Assembly (NCBI GenBank): GCA_030848705.1
Contig: CM061245.1
Coordinates: 36,336,711 to 36,400,710 of the forward strand
Reading direction: 5' to 3'
DNA length: 64,000 bases
DNA from: Heracleum sosnowskyi
Lineage: Eukaryota; Streptophyta; Magnoliopsida; Apiales; Apiaceae
The translations under genes and the position numbers were made by a program. Shown one piece after another: positions 41,493 through 53,554 of the stretch. Below the pieces are notes generated by a model. That model saw nothing but the letters and a program-made list of their open reading frames with translations. It was not told the DNA's origin and searched no databases. Position 1 is the stretch's first letter. Every line of letters begins with the position of its first letter.

Positions 41493-44400
41493 TCAGAAAT
41501 TCTTAAAATTCATCATTCCAAGTTCATTCACCAATTTATTGAAAGTAGCTTCAGGTAGTGGCTTGGTGAATATATCAGCTAGTTGTTGATCAGTAGGAAC
41601 AAAGTGAAGTTCAATTGTTCCTTCCAGAACCTGTTCTCTTATAAAGTGATATCTGATACTTATGTGTTTAGTAAGAGAATGCTGAACTGGATTTCCTGTC
41701 ATTGCAATAGCACTTTGGTTATCACAATAAATAGGGATTTTTGAGTATGACAGGCCATAATCTAACAACTGATTTCTCATCCACATTATCTGAGCACAAC
41801 AACTTCCTGCAGCAATGTACTCAGCTTCTGCAGTTGAAGTGGAAATAGATTTCTGCTTTTTACTGAACCATGAAACTAGTCTTCCACCCAAAAACTGACA
41901 ACTTCCTGAAGTACTTTTCCTGTCTATTTTGCATCCTGCAAAATCAGCATCTGAATAACCACACAATCCAAAATCTGATTCCCTTGTATACCAAAGGCCA
42001 AGTGAAGGAGTGCCTTTGAGATATCTGAAAATTCTTTTGACTGCAATCAGATGTGGTTCTCTAGGTTTTGCTTGAAATCTTGCACATAGACAGGTTGCAA
42101 ACATGATATCTGGTCTACTGGCAGTGAGATACAATAAAGAGCCAATCATTCCTCTGTAGTGAGTTACATCTACCTCTTCACCTTGATCAGGATCAAGTTT
42201 GGTAGCTGTAGCTATGGGAGTTGAAGCAGGAGTACTGTCTTGCATGTTAAACCTTGTCAGTAAATTCCTTGTGTATTTAGACTGATTAATAAAAATCCCT
42301 TCATCAGTCTGTTTAACTTGAAGACCCAGAAAGTAACTCATTTCTCCCATCATGCTCATTTGATATCTTGACTACATAAGCTTGGAAAACTTTTCACACA
42401 GCTTATTGTTTGTTGACCCAAAAATGATATCATCAACATAAATCTGAACTAACAGCAACTCCTTACCATGATTCAAATAAAATAGAGTTTTATCAATTGC
42501 ACCTCTTTTGAATCCACTTTCCAGTAAGAATTGAGCTAAGGTTTCATACCATGCTCTTGGAGCTTGCTTTAGTCCATAAAGTGCCTTATCCAGTCTGTAG
42601 ACATGATCTGGATATTTAGGATCAATGAAACCAGGAGGTTGTTCAACATAAACTTCTTCCTCCAGTTCACCATTTAAGAAAGCACTTTTAACATCCATCT
42701 GGAAAACCTTGAATTTCTTATGTGCTGCATAAGCAAGAAATATCCTGATGGCTTCTAGTCTTGCAACAGGAGCAAAAGTTTCATCATAGTCAATTCCCTC
42801 TTGTTGGGAATACCCCTTTGCAACTAGTCTAGCTTTATTTCTGATAATGACTCCATCAGAATCAGTCTTGTTCTTGAAAATCCACTTTGTACCAACTATT
42901 GATCTATTCTTTGGTCTTGGTACCAGTTTCCAGACTTCATTCCTTTCAAATTCATTCAGTTCTTCTTGCATTGCAGTAACCCAATCAGCATCTTTAAGTG
43001 CATCTTCAACTTTCTTAGGCTCCTCCTTGGACAGAAAGTTATTGTATAAACATTCATTCTGAGTTGCACTTCTTGTTTGAACACCTGCATCAGGATCTCC
43101 AATTATCAAATCAGGAGTATGATCTTTAGTCCATTTCCTTGCTGGTGTCAAATTGTTTCTTGAAGTAGATGCTCCCCCTGGATTGGTGTTATCTTGATTG
43201 AAAGAATTTGCTTGAGATGAAGCTCTTCCTGAATTATTGCTATGTCCTCCTGATGTGTTGTCAGGATCATCACTTGAATCAGTATCTGAAGAATTCTGTC
43301 CTGATGATTGAGTTGACTCTGAACTTGTAGTTGAATGCCGTTGCTCCCCCTCAACATTAGCACTACTAGTTGTATTACTGTTGTTTGCATCATCAGTATT
43401 AGTACCATCAGTACCTGGTGAGTCATCAGGATTTGGTGACCCGTCAGTACTGGATGAATGGACAGCTTCTGATTCACTTTCTTCAGGTTCCTTGGAAGCT
43501 TCATTTTCAAATAACAATCTATCATGCGAGTCTTCAATTATTCCAGTTATCTTCTTATCATCAAAAGATACATGTATTGACTCCATGACAGTTCTTGTTC
43601 TCAAATTAAAAACTCTGAAGGCTCTTGATGTAGGATAACCTATGAATATTCCTTCATCAGCCTTTGTTTCAAATTTCCCTAGCTGTTCAGGATGAGTTCT
43701 GAGAACAAAACATTTACAGCCAAACACATGCAAATGCTTCAGACTTGGCTTCTTCTCTTTGAGAGACTGATAAGGAGTGACACCATGCCTGTTTATCAAT
43801 GTAAGATTTTGTGTATAGCATGCTGTGTTGACTGCTTCTGCCCAGAAATATGTAGGTAATTTAGCTTCTTCTAACATAGTTCTGCCAGCTTCAATAAGAG
43901 TTCTATTCTTCCTTTCTACTACTCCGTTTTGCTGAGGTGTGCCAGGAGCAGAGAATTGTTGAATGATTCCTTTGTATTTGCAGAACTCTTCCATCTTTGA
44001 ATTCTTAAATTCAGTACCATTATCACTTCTCAGAATCTTGACTTTGTACTTTGTGGTTGTCTCAATCATCCTCACATGATCCAACAGAACTTCAGGAGTT
44101 TCATCTTTTCTGTGCAGAAAATACACCCAGGTGAATCTAGAATATTCATCAACAATTACAAGAGTGTACCTGTTCTTACTGATGGACATGATGTTGACTG
44201 GACCAAACAGATCAAGATGTAGCATGTGATATGGTTCTTCAATAGAGGATTCTGATTTACTCTGGAATGATGTCCTTCTTTGTTTTGCTTTTTGGCATGC
44301 ATCACAGAGTCCATCAGGTGTATATAAGACATTAGGTAATCCTCTTACTAACTCTTTCTTAACCAACTCATTGATGTTGCTGAAGTTGAGATGAGAAAGC

Positions 44401-44831
44401 TTCTTGTGCCAATTCCAACTTTCATCTACTGAAGCTTTACTGATGAAACATGTAGGGGAGCCATCAGTATCTGAGAGAATGTTTGCTTCATATATGTTAC
44501 CATGCCTGTAGCCAGTTAGTGCTATGTTCCCTGTTGCTTTACTGACTACTTCACAATGTGTGGAATAGAAATTGACATGATAACCTCTGTCAGTGATTTG
44601 ACTAATACTCAACAAGTTGTGTTTTAGTCCCTTCACTAGAGCTACTTTTTCAATGATGACATTTCCAATGATTATATTGCCATATCCCAAGGTTTGTCCA
44701 ATGTTGCCATCTCCATAAGACACAGTTGGGCCAGCTTTTTCCTCATATTCTGATAACAGGGCTTTGTTTCCAGTCATGTGCACAGAACATCCACTATCCA
44801 TGACTAACACATTTTTCCTTTTACCCTGCAT
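41493..44831 (-). pseudogene. Pol polyprotein of SIRE-type element 2, one nonsense codon
   Basis: Collinear with the intact pol of element 1, with the same protease, integrase, RT (YVDDI) and RNase H motifs. A CAG (Gln) codon after KLM in the RT domain has become TAG (plus 42372-42374), splitting the frame into an 819-codon 5' part (44831-42372) and a 3' part (to 41493). Everything else is open, so this is a single recent inactivating change. An in-frame amber at a Gln codon could in principle be suppressed, but the element is best called defective. Confidence 0.92.
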
Positions 44832-44849
44832 CAGAATAGTAACACACTA
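44832..44849 (-). promoter_or_regulatory. In-frame gag-pol amber junction, element 2
   Basis: Codons SN-TAG-TGT-GTT-ACT-ATT-CTG-ATG link gag and pol in the same frame with 15 bp between. Sequence around the stop differs slightly from element 1, but frame, stop type and spacing are kept. Confidence 0.6.
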
Positions 44850-47159
44850 GTTAGAACACTTAGGAACCCATACATGTTGGGTTCTTTTCTCATGCAATTT
44901 ATTAATTTTAACAGCAGAAGACTTTTTGACTTTAGCAGTCCTGACAGGATTTACTCCATCAGGATTTGCTTTGTCAGTATCAGTATTAACAAAAGCATGC
45001 TTCATTATGACATTTTCAGTTCTATCAGACTTTGTACTACTTTCAAACTTAGGCAATGGATCATAAAAATTATAGTACAAATCATGATACTCTTTACATG
45101 TATAAATAGAATGCCATATACTACCACAATGAAAACAGGAATTCTGTGGATTGTAAAATACTGATCTATTCCTAACATCAGACTTAGGAATTTCAGCAAT
45201 TTTCTTCTCACTCTTTTTACAATCAATAGCAAGATGATTAGAGTTACCACAGTTAAAACAACACTTTCTAGGTGCATTTGGGATATATTTATAACCATTC
45301 TCTTTATTGATCCCAACTTTACCATTCCTGTTTCTCTTAACAGTAGCTTCCTTTTTCTTATCTGTAACCTCACAGATTTTATCTTTAAGCTGTTTCTGAG
45401 ACAATAGACCTACATTCTTAGTGACTTTGTTCATGACAGGTTTAGACTTTATAATTTTAATTCCTTGAGTAGAAGAAGATCCCTTTTCAAAAGTAGAATT
45501 GGAATCCTTACCAAAAACAAAATTAACAGGAGTAATCTTAGATTTGGTTGAGTCTATAACATGTCTATAGGTCTTTGGACTAACTGTCTCATCAATGACA
45601 ATTTTCTCTGCTAATTTCTTATCTTCATCTGACTTATATCCTAGACACTCTTTCCAATTCTTAGAGGTATTAATCTCATGAAATTTCCTACCAGAGTCTG
45701 TCCAGGTTCTGATTTTCTCATTAGCATATTCAAGTTCTTTTTCAAGGGACGTACATTTAGATGTCATCTCTAAGTGCATGTGTTTAGCATTATCACATTC
45801 TTTTTGTACTTCTTGCATACGAGAAAATTCAGCTTCTAATATCTCATTCCTCTTTCTAAGGTCAGACATCTCAGATAAGATTCTAGTATTCTCAGCAGTT
45901 TGACTTCTAAAGCTAATATGTAATGACTTTAGAAAACGTCTTAACTCAGAAGCATTATCAGTATCAAAATCAAAGATAGTATTTAGTACCTTATCATCAG
46001 GAGCAGCAGTTACATCAGCATTGGCCATTAACGCATAGTTGACTACCTCAGTATCAGATTCTGAGGAAGAGTCCATCCAATCCTTGCTTGATGTGATGAG
46101 TGCCTTTGTCTTGTTGCATTCAGAAGCAAAGTGACCCATACCATTACACTTGTAGCATCTAACCTTTGACTTGTCAAATTTGCTACCCTTGCTGTCCTTC
46201 TTGATATACTTGTCTTTGTCTGCTTTGAAGGTCTTTTTCTGAAAGTTGCCTTGTCTTCTATTCTTCCTGAACTTCATCCTTCTGAAGTTTCTGACAATCA
46301 TAGCAACCATCTCTTCCATGTCTGAATCAGAAGATTCATCACCAGTATTGGCATCAGGATTGCCATCAGTATCTGATGAAGAGTCGTCAGGATCTGACTC
46401 AGCTACTCTTGCTTTCCTTCTAGAGACCTCCATAGCTTTCCCTTTTGATTTTGCTTCTACATTCAAAGCAATTGACTTTGCCTTGCTGCTTTTCTTGTTC
46501 TTTCTCTGTTGAACTTCAAGATCATGAGTTCTTAGCATCCCATAGATCTCATCAAGAGACACAATGTTCAGATCATACTGGTGTCTAATGATTGAGGTCT
46601 GAGTATCCCATTCTTCAGGTAAAGCTCTAAGAAATTTGGTGTTTGAATCTTCAGTTTCATATACTTTGTCAACTAAGGATAAGCTGTTCAATAGTGTCAG
46701 GAATCTATCATATAGCTCAGTCAGGCTCTCTTCAGGTCTTGCATCGAATTGTTCATATTCTTGAATCAATAGAGCCCTTCTGTTTTTCTTGACAGATGCA
46801 GATCCCTGGCACTGAGTTTCCAAAGTATCCCAGATTTCTTTTGAAGACTTGCATGCAATCACTCTGTTTGACATAACAGCATCAAGACCATTGTGCAAGA
46901 TATTCTTTATCTTTGGTTCTCTGAGTACATGAGCTTTTTCTTCTGGAGTCCATTCAGATTTAGCTTTGACCACATAATGTTCTGGTACAGTATCTGTTCG
47001 TTCTACGAACTTTGTTGGTATATATGGTCCATCACGAATCCTGTCCAGATTGTCAGGATCCATAGCCTCCAGGTACATCAGCATCTTTACCCTCCATGTG
47101 GGATATTCTGATATCTTCAAGATGGGAATCTTCATGCTTTCATACTTGGTTGTCGACAT
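44847..47159 (-). CDS. Gag polyprotein of SIRE-type element 2 (770 aa)
   Basis: Same length and domain layout as the gag of element 1: gag domain, first CCHC knuckle at about 333, coiled coil and two further knuckles at about 632 and 672 (the last reads CFHCGSIWHSIYTC here). It differs by a small number of substitutions, for example at the C-terminus (HEKRTQHVWVPKCSN versus HEQGIQQLWVPKHSD). The frame is intact. Confidence 0.93.
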   Translation of the reverse strand: MSTTKYESMKIPILKISEYPTWRVKMLMYLEAMDPDNLDRIRDGPYIPTKFVERTDTVPEHYVVKAKSEWTPEEKAHVLREPKIKNILHNGLDAVMSNRVIACKSSKEIWDTLETQCQGSASVKKNRRALLIQEYEQFDARPEESLTELYDRFLTLLNSLSLVDKVYETEDSNTKFLRALPEEWDTQTSIIRHQYDLNIVSLDEIYGMLRTHDLEVQQRKNKKSSKAKSIALNVEAKSKGKAMEVSRRKARVAESDPDDSSSDTDGNPDANTGDESSDSDMEEMVAMIVRNFRRMKFRKNRRQGNFQKKTFKADKDKYIKKDSKGSKFDKSKVRCYKCNGMGHFASECNKTKALITSSKDWMDSSSESDTEVVNYALMANADVTAAPDDKVLNTIFDFDTDNASELRRFLKSLHISFRSQTAENTRILSEMSDLRKRNEILEAEFSRMQEVQKECDNAKHMHLEMTSKCTSLEKELEYANEKIRTWTDSGRKFHEINTSKNWKECLGYKSDEDKKLAEKIVIDETVSPKTYRHVIDSTKSKITPVNFVFGKDSNSTFEKGSSSTQGIKIIKSKPVMNKVTKNVGLLSQKQLKDKICEVTDKKKEATVKRNRNGKVGINKENGYKYIPNAPRKCCFNCGNSNHLAIDCKKSEKKIAEIPKSDVRNRSVFYNPQNSCFHCGSIWHSIYTCKEYHDLYYNFYDPLPKFESSTKSDRTENVIMKHAFVNTDTDKANPDGVNPVRTAKVKKSSAVKINKLHEKRTQHVWVPKCSN

Positions 47160-47209
47160 CTTTAGATCGTATCTGATTCAGAATTAAATCAGTTTGCTCT
47201 GATACCAAT

Positions 47210-47809
47210 TGTTGCCCAGTAAATAACAATTGTAGAAGGGGGTTGAATACAATTGTATAAGATTCTCGACTTTATATAACACAAATATGAAAGATCATTA
47301 ACAATAACAATAACAGCTTTATTAACTTTGATATAAAACTGTTACAAACTCTCTTAAGAAATTCTGATGTTCTTAAGAGCTGCTAGCTTACAAAAACTCT
47401 CTCAAGAAATTCTGTTCTTAAGAGCTTCTCTCCGATTATGTTCTCTCTCGAATGAATACATAAATCGAAACCAAAACTGTGTTTATATAGTGCACACAGC
47501 TTCTCTATCAATAACAAGATAAGTCCTAATCATAACAAAGATAGAAACATATCTTTAATCGATAGCTGCATTCTACAAACCAGGAACAAACTTCCATGTT
47601 TATCTAGACTCCAAATATAACTCGAAGTAGGAATCCTGATCAGCTTCAAGTCCTGATGATCAAACCTGATCATAGTCTGAGTAGGAATCCTGATGATCAA
47701 TAAGATACTGACGCTTGATCAAATACTGATGACCATGCAATACTGATGACGTCAGCAATCCTGATCAGTTGAGTCTAGCTTCTGACGATCATTGAATTCT
47801 GATCTAACA
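47210..47809 (-). repeat. 5' LTR of SIRE-type element 2 (600 bp)
   Basis: It ends (minus) CTGGGCAACA, with the primer site ATTGGTATCAGAGC next to it at plus 47196-47209. TATA box at about 47482. It is followed on the plus strand by ATATG, the right target-site duplication. Confidence 0.97.
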
Positions 47810-47890
47810 ATATGTACATTTTAAGTACCGAAAAACCCTATTCACAGCTTGCCAATGCTCATAACCTGTTGAAACTTGCTATATGGAACC
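47810..47890 (-). pseudogene. Old Copia RT/RNase H junction piece
   Basis: The minus strand reads GYEHWQAVNRVFRYLKCTY and continues across element 2 into DVGLIYGG (35786), the standard Copia linker between RT and RNase H. Directly upstream (47867-47890) is a 24-bp duplicate of sequence from the C-terminal end of the same element (25157-25180 region, GGTTCCATATAGCAAG on the minus strand). Everything further 5' of the old element is gone. Confidence 0.85.
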
Positions 47891-47892
47891 AA

Positions 47893-48199
47893 GTGTAGCA
47901 AAATTAGAGAAAATAGTTTTACATTGTCTTTGCTTAGGTTTTCTCTCTTACATTTCTTAGAAGCAAAAAACTGTAATAACAGCTTTGTATATGTAACCAA
48001 GTATCACAGATTATTTCTTGAATAATATATCTCAGGTAGATCACAAAACAATCCACCTGAAATTTTAAAGTACTGTGTTTATTTTGTTTCTGCAATTTAT
48101 TTTATCTGTTCTTACTTTCAATTTGCAGAAAAGTTGGAAAAATCAAGAATTGTATTCAACCCCCTTCTACAATTCTGTGAGTGTGTAACTGGGAATAAC
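47893..48199 (+). repeat. LTR fragment of a SIRE-related element, plus orientation
   Basis: It ends ATTGTATTCAACCCCCTTCTACAATT..., then TAACTGGGAATAACA, which parallels the end of the LTRs of elements 1 and 2 read on their own strand (...CCCCCTTCTACAATT...TTTACTGGGCAACA). Here it is on the plus strand and no primer site follows. The start near TGTAGCAAAATT is a guess; no target duplication is found. It is probably a truncated or solo LTR of a related family. Confidence 0.5.
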
Positions 48200-48700
48200 A
48201 ACCATATATACCGCGATATACACATAATTATTAACTTAATTAGTTTTAAAAATATTGTTAGCTTAATTCCAAATTTATTTAATTATTGTTATTAAAATAT
48301 AAACTAATCTATACTTTTTAAAAACATAACCCCCTCTTAAGTCTCAACCCCTATTAAATGTATGATATGTTATGTATACCGCGGTATACACATATAATTA
48401 TTAATTTAATTAGTTTAATGCGTAATTAGTTCAATTCAAAATAAATATAATTATCGCTATAAGATTAAATTAATTGCCAACAATAGCCAAGTTGTATACT
48501 AGAAATCTACCAACAACTTGGTGTTTGAAATGATATCGGGAGGATTGTTTGAACTGATATGGGAGGATTGTTTGAACTAATATTGGGAGGGGTAAATATC
48601 ATGGTTGAACACTTAAAACATTATGTACTAAAAGTAAACTCAATCACAAATATTACATTGTTGTGGTACAATACTTTTTTGCTACCAAAAAGTTTTGATA
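48200..48700. other. AT-rich intergenic sequence
   Basis: No coding sequence. Two copies of an ATATACCGCG(A/G)TATACACATA phrase (about 48207 and 48377), followed by similar AT-rich text, indicate an internal duplication of about 170 bp. Confidence 0.5.
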
Positions 48701-51268
48701 CACATTAACTCCTTATATATAATAAGCGTAAGGAAGATCTTATCCAAAACTTTGGTCGGTCACTGTACTACCAAAAGTATACGATCCGTTGGATTATAAA
48801 ACTATAAATATTCAAATAGATGAGTACCATTAGATATAATATTAAAAATTGTATTTGATTAATAATAGGATAATATTTAAATACTAAAAGGTGTATTTTG
48901 ATAATTTAAACCAATTATAAATGGGTTTTCTATATTGAATAGAAATCTTTATGTAAAAATTCGTAATTATCTTTTCTCTTTAGTTTATGGATAGTTCCAG
49001 TTAGATAATAATTATTAAACTATTATTAAATTAAAAATAATTTTGTTAGCTTCGCGTGGGTTGTAAAATCGTTAAAATCTGTTGTCTAAAACTCAAGATA
49101 GAGCCCAAACAGTAAAGTGATTATCTAAATTTTAATAATTTTTTTATTATTATTGTAGCACCAATTTAATTTTTTTCCTAATTCTTTTAAATTTATAAAT
49201 TCTATGTTTATTTCAATAAAATATTAAAACCAATTTAAGAAAAAATTAAAATCGATCTGGTCCGTGTACGACCACTATACGACCAAATTAATTATTACAG
49301 TTAGAACTTAAATAGATCGATGGGAATTGTTAAATCTAATATTAAAAAGTGTATCTGATTAATAATAGAATTATATTTAAATACTAAAAAGTGTATTTTG
49401 ATAATTTAAAATTTTTCTATGTAAAAATTCTTAAATATCTTTTCTCTTTAATTTATGTATAGTTCTAGTTAGATAATAATTGTTAAACCAAATATCATAT
49501 AACAATTCATATCGATTACAATATTAAAAATTATCAATATAATGTTCATGTATATAATAATAACAATGATACATGTGGACCCTACGTTATAAGAGACTTA
49601 GGAGAACTCAGCTGCATGAATAAATTTAAGAATTTTTTTCTGAATGAACATAACAATTTGATTAATCCAAATTATAATTATTTTATTTTACATATAACAA
49701 ACATAAAAGGATAATATCAAAATATTATTAAAATATTGAGGGTTTCATGTTCATAAACAATAATTTTGAATATAATACTTAACCATCTTTTCTTTTCGGT
49801 TTATGAGTCAACTGGTCAAGTTAGATAATAATTATTAAACCATCGTTAAATTAAAGATAATTTCGTTAGTTTCACATGGGTTGTAAAATCGTCAAAATTC
49901 AATTTCTAAAACTCAGGATAGAACCCAAATAGTAAAGTGAGTATCTAAATTTTAATAAATATTTTTTTATAATTGTAGCACCAATTTATTTATTTTTCCA
50001 CTAATTCTTTTAAATATAGAAATTTTATCTTTCTTTCAATAAAGTATTAAAATAAATTAAGAACAAATTCAAATCGATAAAGAATATAATAATATGAGAA
50101 TAAAATTGTATATAATCATAACATAATTTTTATTCTGTTTAATAATTTTAAAGTAATAATGTATTTTAAAATTTTATATACACTATAAATAAAACCGAAA
50201 CATTAAAAGTAAAAGTAGTTAGTAAGATACTAATATCAGCATGTACTTGATATCCTTATTATATTAAACCCTTATATATAATAAGCATAATAGGGATCTT
50301 ATCCAGAATTTTGATCGTCACGGTGTACTACTTTAAAAAAAGAACTATTACAAAAAAAATTATATTTTAATTGATAATTTATTTTCTCAAAAGTTCAAAG
50401 TTCCCGCATCATTAACATATTACAAAAAAGAGTATATTATATTTTAGCGAAAAATATTTAAAAAAAATTAAAAATTAAAAATTTTATAAATATTAAGAAA
50501 AATTAATGATGTTATCAGTTTGGTCCTAAATACTGCCAAAACATTCTCAACCGTTAGGTCCAATACTTTTAAAAATAGATAATCAAGATTATATCATATA
50601 AAAGAAATTATTATCTAAAAATGATATAAATTAAAAGATATTATATTAGATTATTAGGATTGGATTTTCCAAAAAGTTAAAACATAAAAATAGTTGTAAT
50701 TAAATAAGGAAACCCATTTAATACCAAAATAATAAAAATCTTTTAATCTTAAATAGATAGGTGAAAACCGTTAGATTTAACATTGAAACCTGTATTTGGT
50801 TAAAGGTTATTCTAATAATCTAAACTACATGTGAGTAGATTTCCTAAATCGAATAGAGTTCTCAACATTAAATTTCGTCACTTTATTCTCTTTTTAGTTT
50901 TAGAATAGTTTTTAATTGAAAAGGAACTATTAAATCACAACTAAATTAAAGATTATTTTGTGAATTTCACGTGGACCGTAAAATTGGCAAAATCTAACTT
51001 TTATAATTCAATATAAACAAATATTAAATTGAGCGTGTAAAATATAATAAATATCAAATTTTTAACTATAATGTTTTTTGACTAAATCTATTTTAACAAT
51101 AATTTAATCATGTAAACTAATAAGTTTTAAATATTAAAATATTCATAAATAAATATAATTATAAATATTAAACAAACAATCGTACGTTGCATGAGTAATA
51201 AAAATATAATTATAAACAGAATAATTATAAATAAAATTTAAGTAACCCACGGGCTATAAGCTAGTAAT
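48700..51268. mobile_element. AT-rich repetitive element, Helitron-like candidate
   Basis: A non-coding block in which the same text recurs: CTTATATATAATAAGC...GATCTTATCC at about 48712 and 50272; AGATAATAATTATTAAAC...TGTAGCACCAATTTA at about 49000-49180 and 49815-49990, with a weaker copy near 50900. It ends CCCACGGGCTATAAGCTAG followed by T. A short hairpin-prone stretch then CTAG|T is how Helitron 3' ends look, but I cannot define a convincing TC 5' end. The boundaries are uncertain. Confidence 0.35.
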
Positions 51269-51269
51269 G

Positions 51270-52417
51270 GTAAGTTGATAACTGATAAACTTAAGAATTT
51301 TTTTAGGTAAGAGTAAATAATGGAATTTAAACATCATCCATTAACATTACCTACACACCGAGAGGTCTTGTTTGAACACCCACCAACACACACAGGAAAC
51401 ATTTCTTTATTAGTAAAATAATAATTATTTTAATAAGAATAATTTATTTCTATTTTCAAATTTGTAAAAAAATGTATAATAAAAATTTATAATATAATTA
51501 ATAAAAAAAAATTGATTAATACAATTAATATAAAATTGCATAATAATACATTTAATATATATACGCTATATTTATAACTATTACATTTTATACTATAAGT
51601 TATACAATAACTCTGTATTAATGTAATTACTATCTCTCTTACTATTACGGATGTGTATTTCTTCTACTCGATCTCGATAGGTTCTCCACCCCAATCGGGT
51701 CGGAAATTTGGGGAATTGTTCGGGTTCGAGCGGGAATGACCAGATATATAGAAATAATTTGGAAACTTCTTTTCATTGAAACACAATAGTACTAAAACTC
51801 ATGTTCGATTTGCTATTGCTACTACATAATTATACAAGTTATTTATTTATTAAATTTAACTTATTTGATTTCACCAGGATTCTATTATCATAACTATTTA
51901 ATTAAATAATTTTTATTTATTATAGACTTTCATTTAAATTTCATATTGAATTCTACAAATCAACATATTTAAATTAATATTTATTAATTATTTTTATACT
52001 CAATATTCAAATTTTATTTTAATAATTTAATTTTTATTCTCGATCCTGGCTAGTACAGTATTAAAATGATTACAGTAGGTTGGAAATATATTATATCAAC
52101 CCATTATAGCCCTAATTAAACGGTTTTCAATAGGAGTACATTTTACAGTAGGTTGGAAATATATTATATCAACCTTGGTGACAGACAGCCAAATCCCTTT
52201 CCCAGTCAATTGCAGTAACTTAACATTCTTCTAAGTTGAACCGTATCCCGTACTGCAACTTCCGCAGATTTTCTCAGTTGTTCTTATAATTTATGTATAA
52301 GATGTTTCACGAATAAAATAGCAGCTGAGGTGCTATGGATAATCAATCGATGGATGCCAAAGAATTGAACATATGACACAATGGGAAACACATTTTATCT
52401 TGCAGATCGGAATTTGA
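51270..52417. other. AT-rich intergenic sequence with a 31-bp direct repeat
   Basis: No gene recognised. The 31-bp phrase TACAGTAGGTTGGAAATATA...CAACC occurs at 52071-52101 and 52144-52174. The rest is AT-rich with short, random frames. Confidence 0.6.
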
Positions 52418-52545
52418 AACAACTCATAATTCGTCAAGGCTAGGGGAATCGATCCTTCCATGTGATTGTTGTTCATGTTTAAAATCGTTAGTTGACAACT
52501 TTTTGTGAAGGTTGGCAGTATTTCCCCTTGAATCTGAATAGAATA
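52418..52545 (-). pseudogene. Isolated LRR fragment
   Basis: The minus strand carries text matching the RLP repeat FTKGCQLTTFNMNNNHMEGS (57120-57240) and the same segment at 23070-23190. About 128 bp survive, with a changed or missing splice context on both sides. It is a leftover of another RLP copy. Confidence 0.8.
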
Positions 52546-52775
52546 CCAGAACTAAACAGAGCATTAGATTAATTGTTTAAGTCCAGCAGTATTACAGCTT
52601 CCTGAAAACTATGGATTTAAACATTCTCGACACTTGACAGACATATTTTTATCACTTTTATTCTTCACTCTGATACACTTGCATGCTTAGGTTTTTATAA
52701 TAAAAGAGAATATAACAAAACAGAATAATTGTTTTTAGTGCAACAATTGTTTCATTGAAGTGAGAAAAGTGTAAT
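52546..52775. other. 3' flank of the interrupted RLP gene
   Basis: AT-rich sequence with no coding feature. It is downstream of the stop codon of the minus-strand RLP gene and probably contains its 3' untranslated region. Confidence 0.5.
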
Positions 52776-53524
52776 TTAAGTGTTTTTCATGTATCTTCTG
52801 ATCAACTTTTGCTCAGCTCTTTCAATGATCCTGACAAAGCCCCAAGGCTTTAAAGTTGTGAAAACAATGTAACCTGTAGACAATCCGCATACCAATCCAC
52901 TTCCATATCCTATTGAGAACATTTTCCAATCAATCCAAAAATCAGCATCAACTTCCTCTCGTGTTGGAAACTTGTCATCTTTGCATTTTTTTGTTAGGGG
53001 AGCTCCACACAAGGCCAAGTTACCTAGGAATGAGTCATTACTGAAAGTATCAAAATGCCTGCCTTGTGGAATTGCTCCGGAAAGATTGTTGGCCGAAAGT
53101 TTCAATGTCGAAAGAAACTCCAGAGTACTCAATTGCAAAGGAATTGTACATGTCAATTGGTTTGAAGAGAAATCTAAAGATTCAAGGAGACTCATGTTCC
53201 CCAACGAGGATGAGATATGGCCTGTAAGAGTGTTATGAGATAGATTGAGTAGCCGGAGTGATTTGAATTTGCCAATGGCTTCTGAAACTGTGCCACTGAA
53301 CCTGTTACTTGATAAATCTATACTTGTATAAATATAGAGAATTCTTGTCACTTCAACGTCATTTCCTTTAACAGTTAAAAAAACAGAAGCTTCGTAATAT
53401 GAACCATCTACTTTACTTGTATCCAAACCAACGGATTGATCTGACTCGGCCATATCTTTGAAATTCTCAAAAAAATCGACTGGCAGGTTGCCACGGAATT
53501 GATTGTGAGACAGATCCATGATTC

Positions 53525-53554
53525 CACTACACCAAAAACGGCCTTTTCCTACCA
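53525..53554 (+). repeat. Left terminal inverted repeat of CACTA element
   Basis: It starts CACTACACCAAAAACGGCCT and ends TTTCCTACCA. It is an exact reverse complement of 56947-56976. Confidence 0.97.

Larger units (their letters stand above)
35787..47809 (-). mobile_element. SIRE/Maximus-type Copia element 2
   Basis: It is a 12,023-bp insertion on the minus strand with the 5' LTR at 47210-47809, the 3' LTR at 35787-36385, and target duplication ATATG on both sides (35782-35786, 47810-47814). It belongs to the same family as element 1 and is largely collinear with it, but keeps the full third ORF. It carries a nonsense codon in pol and the antisense gene at 40536-40937. LTR differences that I noticed are three substitutions or so and one indel, so it is slightly older than element 1 or similar in age. 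Confidence 0.97.
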
